Position numbers and translations under genes: made by a program. Below are positions 17,635-26,961 of a DNA stretch of 64,000 nt, piece after piece (position 1 is the stretch's first letter; each line of letters opens with the position of its first letter). The stretch is from JAAFHB01 sp963675995 (GTDB lineage Bacteria; Bacteroidota; Bacteroidia; Bacteroidales; Prolixibacteraceae): contig CAXXIY010000003.1 of assembly GCA_963675995.2 (NCBI GenBank), positions 124,001-188,000 of the forward strand. Reading direction: 5' to 3'. The notes below the pieces were generated by a model. It had not been told where the DNA came from and ran no database searches. It saw only the letters and a list, made by a program, of their open reading frames with translations.

Positions 17635-17982
17635 TTACTTTTTATCATATAGCGATTCATCACCCTGGTCACCGGTCCTGATTCTGATAGATTGTTCAAT
17701 CTGTGTCACAAAAATCCGACCATCACCACTTTCACCCGTATAAGCCGATTTGAGAATGGCGTTTATTGATTTCTCCACATTAATATCCCGCACAACAAAA
17801 GAGATAAAAACCCGATCGATAGTATTGACATCATACGCAACCCCTCTGAATATCAAACCCTGTTTGGCAGTACCCTGCCCTTTCACTTCCCACCATGAGA
17901 GAAAATCGATATCAGCTTCATGTAAAGCTTTCCTCACGATGTCGAATTTTGTCTTGCGAACAATAGCTTCAATTTTTTTCAT
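17635..17982 (-). CDS. glnK: PII-family protein (GlnK-like, first copy)
   Basis: A 115-residue PII protein about 80 percent identical by eye to the copy downstream of amtB. It has MKKIEAIVRKTKF, WWEVKGQG, the T-loop with LIFRGVAY (Tyr50, equivalent to Tyr51 of GlnB; Phe45 where the other copy has Tyr), and GDGRIFV with IRIRTGDQGDES. It is encoded 22 bp downstream of the porin-like gene and 25 bp upstream of amtB, the classical glnK-amtB arrangement, so it is most likely the channel gatekeeper. The two-copy arrangement suggests a recent local duplication with specialised partners. Confidence 0.95.
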   Translation of the reverse strand: MKKIEAIVRKTKFDIVRKALHEADIDFLSWWEVKGQGTAKQGLIFRGVAYDVNTIDRVFISFVVRDINVEKSINAILKSAYTGESGDGRIFVTQIEQSIRIRTGDQGDESLYDKK

Positions 17983-18004
17983 GACTTAAAAAATTTATAT
18001 TTGT

Positions 18005-18664
18005 TTATAAAGAGATTCCTATCACATAATATATCTGTTCCTTATTTGGATTCACAATGATTGAACCTGTAAGGGGAATCGAAAAACTCTCACTGATTTT
18101 GAGTGTTTTGGTAGTGGTAATACCAATATTACACGCCTGAAAAGAGGTGTCGTTGGTATACCATCCATCGCCCGCTCCCACAAAAAGTTTTACGGTTGAA
18201 AATTGGTAACCGGCTTCAAAGTATTTGTCTCCCCCTCCGGCACCTGAAGCTTTGTTGAGGATACAGTTTCCTGCAAGGCTAAATTTTCCTACGGTGTACC
18301 CGATGGTGGCTTCAAACGCATGAACATTACTTTCAAAAAGTTTTGAGCTGTTGTAATGGTAATCGGTTACTCCAAGTGAGATACCCGACTTGAACGCATA
18401 AGACGCAAAAAGATCGGCTTCTTCTGGTGCTCCCGTGGTCAGATCACCTGAACCCCACGCGCCGATTGTAAAACCTCCGGAACCATATTTTACTGTTGGC
18501 TGAATACTGAATGCACCAGCTTTTGAACCTCTCCAGACATAACTACTTACGATATCCGCTCCGGCAGTCCAGGAACCTTTTGTCTCCTGTGCAAAGGTTG
18601 CATAAGATCCTGCCATGAGGATTGCCGCGAATAAGAATAAAGAAACTTTTTTCATAATCTTCAC
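18005..18664 (-). CDS. TorF-like putative outer-membrane porin
   Basis: A 219-residue protein with a signal peptide (hydrophobic core LFLFAAILMAGSYATFA, cleavage before QETKGSW). It has a beta-barrel pattern of alternating aromatics, starting with GADIVSSYVWRG, the opening typical of the TorF / Gcw_chp family. It ends in YYVIGISL. It is the first gene of the group porin-PII-amtB, 22 bp before the PII gene. Related proteins often lie beside amt-glnK genes, where they may help small nitrogen compounds cross the outer membrane. The substrate is not demonstrated. Confidence 0.8.
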   Translation of the reverse strand: MKIMKKVSLFLFAAILMAGSYATFAQETKGSWTAGADIVSSYVWRGSKAGAFSIQPTVKYGSGGFTIGAWGSGDLTTGAPEEADLFASYAFKSGISLGVTDYHYNSSKLFESNVHAFEATIGYTVGKFSLAGNCILNKASGAGGGDKYFEAGYQFSTVKLFVGAGDGWYTNDTSFQACNIGITTTKTLKISESFSIPLTGSIIVNPNKEQIYYVIGISL

Positions 18665-18746
18665 TTTTTAATTAAACAATAATTTCAGTCATTTATCTAT
18701 TTAAATCCATCTCTAATAAAATAGCCCGTAATCTATTTTTTTTGAC

Positions 18747-18870
18747 TTACACCCCATTTTTATTTGCATTACACCACAAACTTATTGTCTTTTTTCAATT
18801 TATACCCCATTTTTATTACATATTTTATTCATAATAACATTAAATTAACAATCATACCCCTATTTTGAAT
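18747..18870 (-). repeat. Three phased direct repeats upstream of the porin-PII-amtB genes
   Basis: Copies start at 18747, 18800 and 18852. The first two match at 17 of 19 positions (core ACCCCATTTTTATT). The third keeps ATACCCC but drifts afterwards. The spacing of 53 and 52 bp is close to five turns of the helix, which would place bound proteins on one face of DNA. They lie about 80-210 bp upstream of the porin start. They are best read as operator or activator sites for a nitrogen regulator, which I cannot identify. Confidence 0.5.
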
Positions 18871-19077
18871 TTTTTATCTTAATTATTTCAATTTTTATTT
18901 CATTATGATCTTCGTTTAGTATATTTATTGACTATAACTCACACTTTCGAAATCTATAATGACTTTTAGATACTTAATCAATGTTTTATTTATCTTTATG
19001 TCAATATCAACAAACAGATTCCCAGACTAGTATTCCGGTGTATTTTATTGGATTTTAAAAACAAAAGGGTGGAGTAA

Positions 19078-19106
19078 TTGTATCTTAAAAACAAAGGTTA
19101 TTTTTG
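19078..19106 (+). promoter_or_regulatory. Bacteroidota-type promoter for the metallophosphatase
   Basis: TTG at 19078-19080, an 18-nt spacer and TATTTTTG at 19099-19106 match the phylum consensus. The predicted transcription start is near 19113, leaving about 50 nt of leader before the ATG at 19162. Confidence 0.5.
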
Positions 19107-19161
19107 AAACCATTATCTGTTTAAATATTAATCTTTTTACGACCTTAAAAAAGATATACAA

Positions 19162-20541
19162 ATGAAACGCCCCTACAAAAAGATGATTTGGTTAGCCCTT
19201 CCACTGATTTTCGCAGCCATCATTTGGCTGAAGTGGGATAATTGGTTCTATAATCCTCCGGAACCATCCTATACACCATCATCAGTGCCCGACCGAATTC
19301 TTCTCACCTGGTCGGGAGATCCCTTTAGTTCGCGTGATGTCACATGGCAGGGAGATACCTCCACTTTCGCCGGACATTTGGAGCTCACGATCAATTCAAC
19401 TCCAGGCGATACGATTAAATACACCTCTCTGCCAAAAATCATAAAGACATCCGGAGGAGCCTCCTCCTTTTTCAGGGTCGGGATCAAAAATTTAAAAGAG
19501 GGTCAAACTTACCATTACCGGGTTGCCAATGGAATTCATTGGTCGGAGTGGTACGACTTTAAAATCGGCAACAGTTCAGATGCCAACTACTCCTTTATAT
19601 ATATAGGAGATGTCCAGGATTCGATTAACGGTGTATCTGGGAAACTATTTCACCAGGCTTGCTCAGGTGATTCCAACGCCTCCTTTCTCCTATTTATCGG
19701 AGATATGATCGAACGTCCTCACGATGCCTATTGGGGTGAATGGTTCAGGGACGGAGGGGATCTTTTTAAAACCATTCCAGTAATCGCAACTCCGGGAAAC
19801 CACGAATATTACAAAGGTCTAATTCAAAAGCTCGATGAACGATGGATGGCCCATTTTTCTTTTCCTCAAAATGGTCCACCAAATTTTCTTGGTCGTGTCT
19901 GTTACTGGGACTATAAAAACACGAGATATATAAGCCTGGATACCAATGGAATTCAAACAATCCCATCCGCTCTTGAACAGCGAAAATGGTTAAAATCTGT
20001 ATTAGAAAACACACATCAGCGATGGATTGTGGTAATGATGCATCACCCCGTCTATTCAACAAGCAGGGGTCGCGACTATTTTTACCTGCGCGCACTGTTT
20101 AAACCCTTATTTGATAAATACAATGTTGATCTGGTTCTTGCGGGCCATGATCATGCCTATGGAAGAGCTGTTCACATTCAAAGTAATGAATCCCCAACTA
20201 AACAGGGGGCAGTTTATGTTGTGACCCATGCAAGCCCTAAATTGTATGATATTGGCTTCTCCCCCAAAATGGACAAGCTGGCAACCAATACCCAGATGTA
20301 TCAGTTGATCGATGTCTCAAACGACTCAATCAGGTATAAGGCCTTCACCAGTGATGGCACCTATTTTGATGGCTTTACCATTCATAAAGATGGAACGGGT
20401 AATCGCACAGTTACTGAAAACGCACCCAAAAACAACAGCAATTACCTCCGTCCAACCAAAAGTTTTAATCAAAAGAGTTCCGAAAAAGAGAAGAAGCGGT
20501 ATATTCAGGAGATGAACGCGTGGGAGAAGAGTAAATTATAA
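19162..20541 (+). CDS. Purple-acid-phosphatase-like metallophosphoesterase
   Basis: A 459-residue protein with an N-terminal hydrophobic segment (IWLALPLIFAAIIWL, about residues 10-24) that could be a signal peptide or membrane anchor. A fibronectin-like domain follows (FFRVGIKNLKEGQTYHYRVANG). Then comes the calcineurin-like catalytic core with its five metal-binding blocks: IGDVQD, IGDMIE, GNHEYY, MMHHPVY and AGHDHAYGR. The order and the N-terminal domain match the purple acid phosphatases, which cleave phosphate monoesters with a di-metal centre. It probably acts in the periplasm or at the surface. The Lys/Glu-rich C-terminal tail (SSEKEKKR) is not part of the family core. Confidence 0.88.
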   Translation: MKRPYKKMIWLALPLIFAAIIWLKWDNWFYNPPEPSYTPSSVPDRILLTWSGDPFSSRDVTWQGDTSTFAGHLELTINSTPGDTIKYTSLPKIIKTSGGASSFFRVGIKNLKEGQTYHYRVANGIHWSEWYDFKIGNSSDANYSFIYIGDVQDSINGVSGKLFHQACSGDSNASFLLFIGDMIERPHDAYWGEWFRDGGDLFKTIPVIATPGNHEYYKGLIQKLDERWMAHFSFPQNGPPNFLGRVCYWDYKNTRYISLDTNGIQTIPSALEQRKWLKSVLENTHQRWIVVMMHHPVYSTSRGRDYFYLRALFKPLFDKYNVDLVLAGHDHAYGRAVHIQSNESPTKQGAVYVVTHASPKLYDIGFSPKMDKLATNTQMYQLIDVSNDSIRYKAFTSDGTYFDGFTIHKDGTGNRTVTENAPKNNSNYLRPTKSFNQKSSEKEKKRYIQEMNAWEKSKL

Positions 20542-20671
20542 TAATTTTGCCCGTGTAATTAATCGGTACCAATCAAAAATAAATATTTCCTCTTTCCCCC
20601 ATCCGGGATGTGGATGACTGATTTGTCAACCGATGGATTCCAAGTGAAATTTTTAAACAAATCATATACAA

Positions 20672-22018
20672 ATGAAACTCTGGGACAAGGGAACTGAAAT
20701 AAATAAGCTCATTGAATCGTTTACTATTGGTCGAGATACCGAAATGGACCTGTTTCTGGCCGAATTCGATGTGATTGGTTCATTGGCACATATAGAAATG
20801 CTCGAATCAATCGGGCTGTTATCTGCATCAGAGCTGGAGAGGCTCTCCTTCGAATTACGTGTCATTTACCAGGAAATCAGGGAGGGCAGATTTGTGATCG
20901 AAGCGGAGAGTGAAGATGTACATTCGCAGGTTGAGTTGATGCTCACACGGAAACTGGGTGATGCGGGGAAAAAAATTCATAGTGGTCGTTCCAGAAATGA
21001 TCAGGTGTTGCTCGACCTTAAACTTCTTACGCGCAGTGAAATAAGGAGAGTTGTCGAACAGATCAAGGAACTCTTTGAGATTCTGATTGCTCAAAGTGAG
21101 AAATATCAGCATGTACTCATGCCTGGTTATACCCATTTGCAGGTAGCGATGCCTTCATCGTTTGGACTTTGGTTTGGAGCATATGCCGAAAGTCTGACCG
21201 ACGATTTGCTTTTGTTGCAGGCGGCTTACCGGATAACCGATCAGAATCCACTTGGTTCGGCTGCAGGGTACGGTTCCTCCTTCCCTCTCAACAGACAGAT
21301 GACTACTGACTTATTGGGTTTCGAATCAATGAATTACAATGTCGTTTATGCCCAGATGGGACGCGGGAAAGTCGAAAAAACTGTTGCTTTTGCCCTCGCC
21401 TCGGTTGCTGCTACGCTTTCGAAGATGGCTTATGATGTTTGTCTGTTTATGAGTCAAAATTTTAACTTTGTCTCACTGCCCGAAGAATTAACCACTGGAT
21501 CAAGCATCATGCCTCACAAGAAAAATCCTGATGTTTTCGAATTGCTTCGATCGCATTGCAATCGAATCCAGTCGATTCCTAATCAGATTTTACTCATGAC
21601 CAACAACCTTCCAAGCGGATATTTTCGTGATTTACAACTAATTAAAGAAGTTTTTATTCCGACATTTGCTGAATTGAAAAGTTGTTTATCCATCGCATGT
21701 TTCGCGCTCAGTAATATGGATGTGAACAAGAGAATCATGGATGATGACCGGTATGCAAATATTTACAGTGTTGAAGAGGTGAACAGAAAAGTGGTTCAGG
21801 GTGTTCCGTTCAGGGAGGCGTACCGTCAGGTTGGAGAATCAATTAAGAAGGGGACTTTTCAACCCGATAAAAATATCTCTCATACACATGAGGGGAGTAT
21901 CGGAAACCTCTGTCTTGGACAGATCTGTGAAAAAATGGAGGGTATTTTAAACAGTTTCAATTTCAGTAAAGCAGAAAATGCATTTGACCGGCTTATTACA
22001 GGAAGCTCAAAATCCTAA
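20672..22018 (+). CDS. argH: Argininosuccinate lyase
   Basis: A 448-residue fumarase/aspartase-superfamily enzyme that splits argininosuccinate to arginine and fumarate, the last step of arginine synthesis. SGRSRNDQVLLDLKL near residue 108 and the signature GSSIMPHKKNPDVFE near 278 carry the substrate and catalytic residues. MPGYTHLQVAMP is also diagnostic. It is the only arginine gene of this window outside the 41-54 kb cluster, sitting upstream of glutamate synthase. I found no ARG-box-like palindrome or consensus promoter in the 130 bp before it. Confidence 0.97.
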   Translation: MKLWDKGTEINKLIESFTIGRDTEMDLFLAEFDVIGSLAHIEMLESIGLLSASELERLSFELRVIYQEIREGRFVIEAESEDVHSQVELMLTRKLGDAGKKIHSGRSRNDQVLLDLKLLTRSEIRRVVEQIKELFEILIAQSEKYQHVLMPGYTHLQVAMPSSFGLWFGAYAESLTDDLLLLQAAYRITDQNPLGSAAGYGSSFPLNRQMTTDLLGFESMNYNVVYAQMGRGKVEKTVAFALASVAATLSKMAYDVCLFMSQNFNFVSLPEELTTGSSIMPHKKNPDVFELLRSHCNRIQSIPNQILLMTNNLPSGYFRDLQLIKEVFIPTFAELKSCLSIACFALSNMDVNKRIMDDDRYANIYSVEEVNRKVVQGVPFREAYRQVGESIKKGTFQPDKNISHTHEGSIGNLCLGQICEKMEGILNSFNFSKAENAFDRLITGSSKS

Positions 22019-22407
22019 TAATTTGATTATTTTTATCGCTAAAATTGAATAAAACATCCTTATTTTTGACTAAATATTTTCAAATTGACTGAAATAACAG
22101 GTATTTGATTGCTTTATGTTATTTAATAATTATTTAATATTTAGATTTATATCATTGATTATCAATTGGTATCGACATAAATTTTGGATTGAAACCGGCG
22201 AAATATTTTATTTTTCACTTCATGTTGGGAAAGAACCTTTGAAATTCGACGTAAAATCTATACTTTTGATTTTAATTTTTAAGTAAAAAATCAAATCTGC
22301 TTTCATATTGTTACAGATTACAGCTTTTACTTTAGTATTTACCTGAAGATAATTCAAAACACTTTCTATCTGACAACAGGTTCGAAGTTTTGCTAATATT
22401 ATATCAC
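22019..22407. other. 389-bp intergenic region before gltB
   Basis: AT-rich and non-coding. The only support found is one consensus promoter (22238-22268). The predicted 130-nt 5' leader shows no terminator hairpin or leader peptide, so I see no sign of attenuation. Confidence 0.55.
22238..22268 (+). promoter_or_regulatory. Bacteroidota-type promoter for gltBD
   Basis: TTTG at 22238-22241, a 19-nt spacer and TACTTTTG at 22261-22268 are an exact consensus match. Transcription would start near 22275, giving a leader of about 130 nt before the gltB ATG at 22408. Confidence 0.6.
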
Positions 22408-25400
22408 ATGGAACAGAATAGTTTTCCAAAATCTCAGGGGTTGTATGATCCCAATAATGAACATGATGCATGTGGGATTGGGTTTGTTGCCCATATCAAG
22501 GGACAGAAATCGCATGACATTATTCAGCGTGGACTTACAGTTTTGCTGAACATGGATCATCGAGGTGCAACCAGCGCTGACAATAAAACCGGAGATGGAG
22601 CCGGAATACTGATGCAATTGCCTCATGATTTCTATCTTTCGTTAAAAATTGCAGTTCCCGAACAAGGGAAATATGGCACCGGATTAGTTTTTCTGCCGGT
22701 GGATGAGGAGGAGGCTGCTTATTGTGTTGAAGTTTTAAACCGATACGTTGATTCTGAAGGTCTAAAGCTAATCAGCTGGCGTGATGTACCTGTTGACAGT
22801 TCGGTAATCGGTGAAATTGCCAAACGATCAGAACCGCGCATCCGTCAGATTTTTGTAAAAGGAAATTACGAGCAGGATACGCTTGAGCGTAAACTATATC
22901 TTGCCCGTAAACAAGCTGAAAGAGTTGTAAGAGGGTCACAGTTAGCTGAGAAGGATTCGTTTTATTTACCCAGTTTCTCCAGTAAAGTACTAATTTATAA
23001 GGGGATGTTTACCCCAAGCCAACTCCGTGATTACTTCAAAGACCTCTCCAATCCGGCAATTACAAGTGCCATTGCGCTGGTTCATTCACGCTTTAGCACC
23101 AATACTTTTCCAACCTGGGATCTCGCGCAGCCATTCAGGATGATTGCCCACAACGGTGAGATCAATACCATCAAGGGAAACAGACAGTGGATGCACGCAC
23201 GCGAATCACTACTTGAATCTGACCTTTTTGGCGACCAGCTTGGTAAACTATTCCCGATCATTGAGCCAGGCAAATCGGATTCCGCCTCATTCGATAATAC
23301 ACTTGAATTCCTTCATATGACAGGACGTACAATGCCTCACTCGCTTTGTATGCTGATTCCCGAGTCGTTTAATGAAAAAAATCCAATCCCTGAAAGTCTG
23401 AAAGCGTTCTACGAGTACCACTCCACACTGATGGAACCGTGGGACGGACCAGCATCGATGGTATTTTCCGACGGCCGTTATATTGGAGGGACACTCGACC
23501 GCAGTGGATTACGCCCTTCACGGTACATTATTACGAAAAACGATCTGATTGTGATGGGATCGGAAGTTGGGGTTCAGGCTTTTCCGGCAGAAGAGATCAA
23601 GGAAAAGGGACGGTTAAGACCTGGGAAATTGCTATTAGTCGATACTCAGCTTGGCATTATCATCCCGGATAAGGAGGTTAAAGCGGATTTAAGTCGTAAA
23701 AATCCGTACATTAACTGGCTGAAAGAAAATAGATTAGTTCTTGAGGAAATAAAAGTTAAACAGCGTGTTCCTTCGAGTATGGGAAACCAGTTCGGTCCCT
23801 ACTCCAAAGTGTTTGGGTACAGCAAGGAGGAGATGATGAACATCATTAAGGAGATGTCAGAAACTGCCCAGGAACCGACAAGTTCGATGGGTAACGATAC
23901 CCCGCTGGCGGTGTTCTCGGATAAGCCAAAAAGATTTTTCAGTTATTTCCGTCAGTTGTTCGCGCAGGTTACCAACCCCCCTATCGATCCGATACGTGAA
24001 GGGCTTGTGATGTCGCTTACCAATTATATCGGATCGCTCAGCAGTAACATTCTCGACGAAACCCCTAATCATTGTAAGCTGATCAAATTCGAAAGTCCGA
24101 TAATTACCAATACCGATCTTGGCAAAATTAAAGATCTTAAACATGAGACCTTTACACATGCTACAATTCCGATGCTTTTCTCTGTCAAAGACGGAGTTGA
24201 AGGATTCAAAAAATCTTTTAAGGCAATGCTTGAAGCTGCCGAAAAAGCGGTAGATGAGAAAAAGAATTTCATTATTCTGACTGACCGAAATATTTCGGAA
24301 GAACTCGTCCCAATTCCTTCTTTGCTGTCTGTTGCTGCTGTTCATCACCACCTGATCAAAGCCAGGAAACGGATGCAGATCGGGATCATCGTTGAGACAG
24401 CTGAACCGCGTGAGGTTAATCATTTTGCATTGTTGCTTGGTTACGGTGCGAGTGTTGTTAACCCATACCTCGCTTTTGCTGCAATTGATTACCTTGTTAC
24501 AGAAGGCGATATCAAACTGCCATATGTTGAAGCACGTAAAAACTACATCAAAGCAATCGATAAAGGGCTCCTCAAGATCCTTTCAAAAATGGGTATATCG
24601 ACCCTTCGCTCCTATCATGGTTCTCAACTATTTGAGGCAATTGGTGTTAGCGACGAACTCATTGATAACTACTTTAAAGGTACACCTTCGCGTATCGGCG
24701 GTGTAAGCTATGAAGAAATTTTCAAGGAGTCGATGCTCTTTCACAACGAAGCCTTTAAAAGCCCATCAGAAAAAGCACGGTTCTCAACTGTAGGTGAATA
24801 TCATTACCGAAATAACGGTGAATTCCATGCATGGAATCCCCAAAGTATTGCACTTTTGCAATGGGCTACTAAAACCGATGATTATCAGGTTTATAAAAAA
24901 TTCAGCAAACTTGTTGATGAACAGAATGCACGGCCTGCTTTTATAAGGGGTGTTTTAAAATGGAAGAAAAATCCTATTCCGCTTGAAGAGGTCGAACCCG
25001 CCGAAAATATTCTCAAACGATTTGTAACGGGAGCGATGTCTTACGGGTCAATCTCCAAGGAGGCCCATGAAGCCATTGCAATCGCGATGAACACCATCGG
25101 TGGACGTAGTAACACCGGTGAGGGCGGAGAGGATGCAGGCCGTTTTGGAACAGACAAAAACTCCAAAATTAAACAGGTCGCTTCGGGTCGTTTTGGGGTA
25201 ACCAACAATTACCTGATCAATGCTGTTGAATTGCAGATAAAAATCGCTCAAGGTGCAAAACCTGGTGAAGGGGGCCAGTTACCTGGTTTTAAGGTAAATA
25301 AAATCATTGGTAAACTTCGGCATTCCACACCTGGAATTACCTTGATTTCTCCCCCGCCGCATCACGATATTTACTCCATTGAAGATCTTGCACAGTTAAT

Positions 25401-26925
25401 TTTTGATTTAAAGAACGTTAACCCTAATGCAAAAGTATCGGTTAAATTAGTTGCAGAATCGGGTGTTGGAACAATCGCAGCAGGTGTAGCCAAAGGATTT
25501 TCAGATATCATCATTATTAGTGGATGTGAAGGTGGAACGGGTGCCTCGCCTGCAAGTTCGATTAAACACGCCGGTTTACCAGCAGAGTTTGGAATTGCCG
25601 AAACACAGCAGACCCTGGTAATGAACAATCTGCGTGGACGCGTCAAACTTCAGGTCGACGGACAGTTAAAGACGGGTCGCGATGTTGTGATTATGGGAAT
25701 GTTAGGCGCCGAGGAGTTCGGATTTGCCACGGGGGCATTAATCTCTCTTGGATGCATCATGATGCGCAAATGTCACCTGAATACCTGTCCTGCCGGAATC
25801 GCCACTCAGAATAAAAACCTCAGGAAACGTTTCCTGGGAAGATCACAATTTGTGATTAACTACTTCACATTCATCTCCGAAGAGATCCGTGAATATATGG
25901 CTGAAATCGGGGTAAGAACTTTTGATGAATTAGTCGGAAGAGTTGACCTTTTAGAGCAGAACCATGAAGTGACCAACTGGAAGATGAAGAATGTCGATTT
26001 ATCGAAATTCCTCAATCTGCCGGAAGAGGCAAAAATATATCCTATCCGCAATACCCATCCCAATACAAAAAACCTGGATGACGTAATTGATAAAACCTTG
26101 ATCCGTGAAGCCAACAAGGCAATCAAAAGCGGTGAGAAAGTTTGGCTGGCTTACGAAATTAACAATGTGATGCGGACAGTTGGCGCCATGTTATCGGGTC
26201 AGATCTCGAAACGTTACGGAGAAGATGGATTGCCCAAAGATACCATTAACTGCACCTTCTATGGCACAGCTGGTCAGAGTTTCGGTGCATTCCTCGTAAA
26301 AGGGGTGTCATTCAGACTTGAAGGGGATTCAAATGATTATCTGGGCAAGGGACTTTCGGGAGGTAAGATTGTAGTTCTTCCACCGCGTGGAACAACCTTT
26401 GCCCCGGAGAAAAATATAATCGTAGGAAATACCACCCTCTATGGTGCAACCAGCGGTGATGTTTATATTCAGGGGGTTGCCGGCGAGCGTTTCTGTGTGA
26501 GAAACTCCGGAGCCAAAGCTGTTGTGGAAGGTACCGGTGACCACTGCTGCGAGTACATGACAGGCGGACGAACAGTTGTACTTGGTACGACAGGACGTAA
26601 TTTTGCGGCCGGAATGAGCGGCGGCATTGCCTATGTGCTGGATGAAAACGGTGATTTCGAGTATTACTGTAACAAAGGGCTTGTTGAATTGGGACCTGTT
26701 GAAGACAAAGCGGATATTTCTGAATTGCAGGAGATGATCAGTAAACACCTGCTTTATACTCAAAGTCCGCTAGCCGGTAAGGTTCTTACCAATTGGGAGG
26801 AGTACCTTCCAAAATTTGTAAAAGTTATTCCTTTGGAATATAAGAAAGTATTGAATGAACTGAAGCTGAAAGAGGTGAAAAGAAAACTCGAATTGGCTGA
26901 AGATGCTCCCGACAGAAGGGAATAG
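22408..26925 (+). CDS. gltB: Glutamate synthase large subunit
   Basis: A 1,505-residue ferredoxin/NADPH-type GOGAT alpha subunit. I place the start at the ATG at 22408, not at the in-frame TTG 18 bases earlier. A short propeptide then precedes Cys22 in DACGIGFVAHIKG, the amidotransferase nucleophile exposed by cleavage. Domains in order are class-II glutaminase (1 to about 430), the central domain, the FMN-binding synthase barrel (around GAMSYGSISKEAHEAIAIAMN and GEGGEDAGRFG), the 3Fe-4S motif CIMMRKCHLNTC, and the C-terminal beta-helix rich in Gly. It transfers the amide nitrogen of glutamine to 2-oxoglutarate. gltD follows after 36 bp. Confidence 0.98.
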   Translation: MEQNSFPKSQGLYDPNNEHDACGIGFVAHIKGQKSHDIIQRGLTVLLNMDHRGATSADNKTGDGAGILMQLPHDFYLSLKIAVPEQGKYGTGLVFLPVDEEEAAYCVEVLNRYVDSEGLKLISWRDVPVDSSVIGEIAKRSEPRIRQIFVKGNYEQDTLERKLYLARKQAERVVRGSQLAEKDSFYLPSFSSKVLIYKGMFTPSQLRDYFKDLSNPAITSAIALVHSRFSTNTFPTWDLAQPFRMIAHNGEINTIKGNRQWMHARESLLESDLFGDQLGKLFPIIEPGKSDSASFDNTLEFLHMTGRTMPHSLCMLIPESFNEKNPIPESLKAFYEYHSTLMEPWDGPASMVFSDGRYIGGTLDRSGLRPSRYIITKNDLIVMGSEVGVQAFPAEEIKEKGRLRPGKLLLVDTQLGIIIPDKEVKADLSRKNPYINWLKENRLVLEEIKVKQRVPSSMGNQFGPYSKVFGYSKEEMMNIIKEMSETAQEPTSSMGNDTPLAVFSDKPKRFFSYFRQLFAQVTNPPIDPIREGLVMSLTNYIGSLSSNILDETPNHCKLIKFESPIITNTDLGKIKDLKHETFTHATIPMLFSVKDGVEGFKKSFKAMLEAAEKAVDEKKNFIILTDRNISEELVPIPSLLSVAAVHHHLIKARKRMQIGIIVETAEPREVNHFALLLGYGASVVNPYLAFAAIDYLVTEGDIKLPYVEARKNYIKAIDKGLLKILSKMGISTLRSYHGSQLFEAIGVSDELIDNYFKGTPSRIGGVSYEEIFKESMLFHNEAFKSPSEKARFSTVGEYHYRNNGEFHAWNPQSIALLQWATKTDDYQVYKKFSKLVDEQNARPAFIRGVLKWKKNPIPLEEVEPAENILKRFVTGAMSYGSISKEAHEAIAIAMNTIGGRSNTGEGGEDAGRFGTDKNSKIKQVASGRFGVTNNYLINAVELQIKIAQGAKPGEGGQLPGFKVNKIIGKLRHSTPGITLISPPPHHDIYSIEDLAQLIFDLKNVNPNAKVSVKLVAESGVGTIAAGVAKGFSDIIIISGCEGGTGASPASSIKHAGLPAEFGIAETQQTLVMNNLRGRVKLQVDGQLKTGRDVVIMGMLGAEEFGFATGALISLGCIMMRKCHLNTCPAGIATQNKNLRKRFLGRSQFVINYFTFISEEIREYMAEIGVRTFDELVGRVDLLEQNHEVTNWKMKNVDLSKFLNLPEEAKIYPIRNTHPNTKNLDDVIDKTLIREANKAIKSGEKVWLAYEINNVMRTVGAMLSGQISKRYGEDGLPKDTINCTFYGTAGQSFGAFLVKGVSFRLEGDSNDYLGKGLSGGKIVVLPPRGTTFAPEKNIIVGNTTLYGATSGDVYIQGVAGERFCVRNSGAKAVVEGTGDHCCEYMTGGRTVVLGTTGRNFAAGMSGGIAYVLDENGDFEYYCNKGLVELGPVEDKADISELQEMISKHLLYTQSPLAGKVLTNWEEYLPKFVKVIPLEYKKVLNELKLKEVKRKLELAEDAPDRRE

Positions 26926-26961
26926 AATACAAAAAAGCGCAAACGATTAAAGTTACAAAAA

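Larger units (their letters stand above)
18665..19161. other. 497-bp AT-rich divergent intergenic region
   Basis: A very AT-rich spacer between the nitrogen group (minus) and the phosphatase gene (plus). It holds three spaced direct repeats (18747-18870) and a promoter toward the phosphatase (19078-19106), both listed separately. I searched for a sigma-54 -24/-12 site before the porin gene and found none. No small ORF is convincing. Confidence 0.6.

Noticed and set aside
18665..18746. Sigma-54 promoter before the porin-PII-amtB genes
   Set aside because: I looked for TGGCAC-N5-TTGCA on the minus strand and found no acceptable match.
22390..22407. TTG start for gltB, 18 bases upstream
   Set aside because: The ATG at 22408 gives a normal short propeptide before the catalytic Cys; the added residues have no family support.
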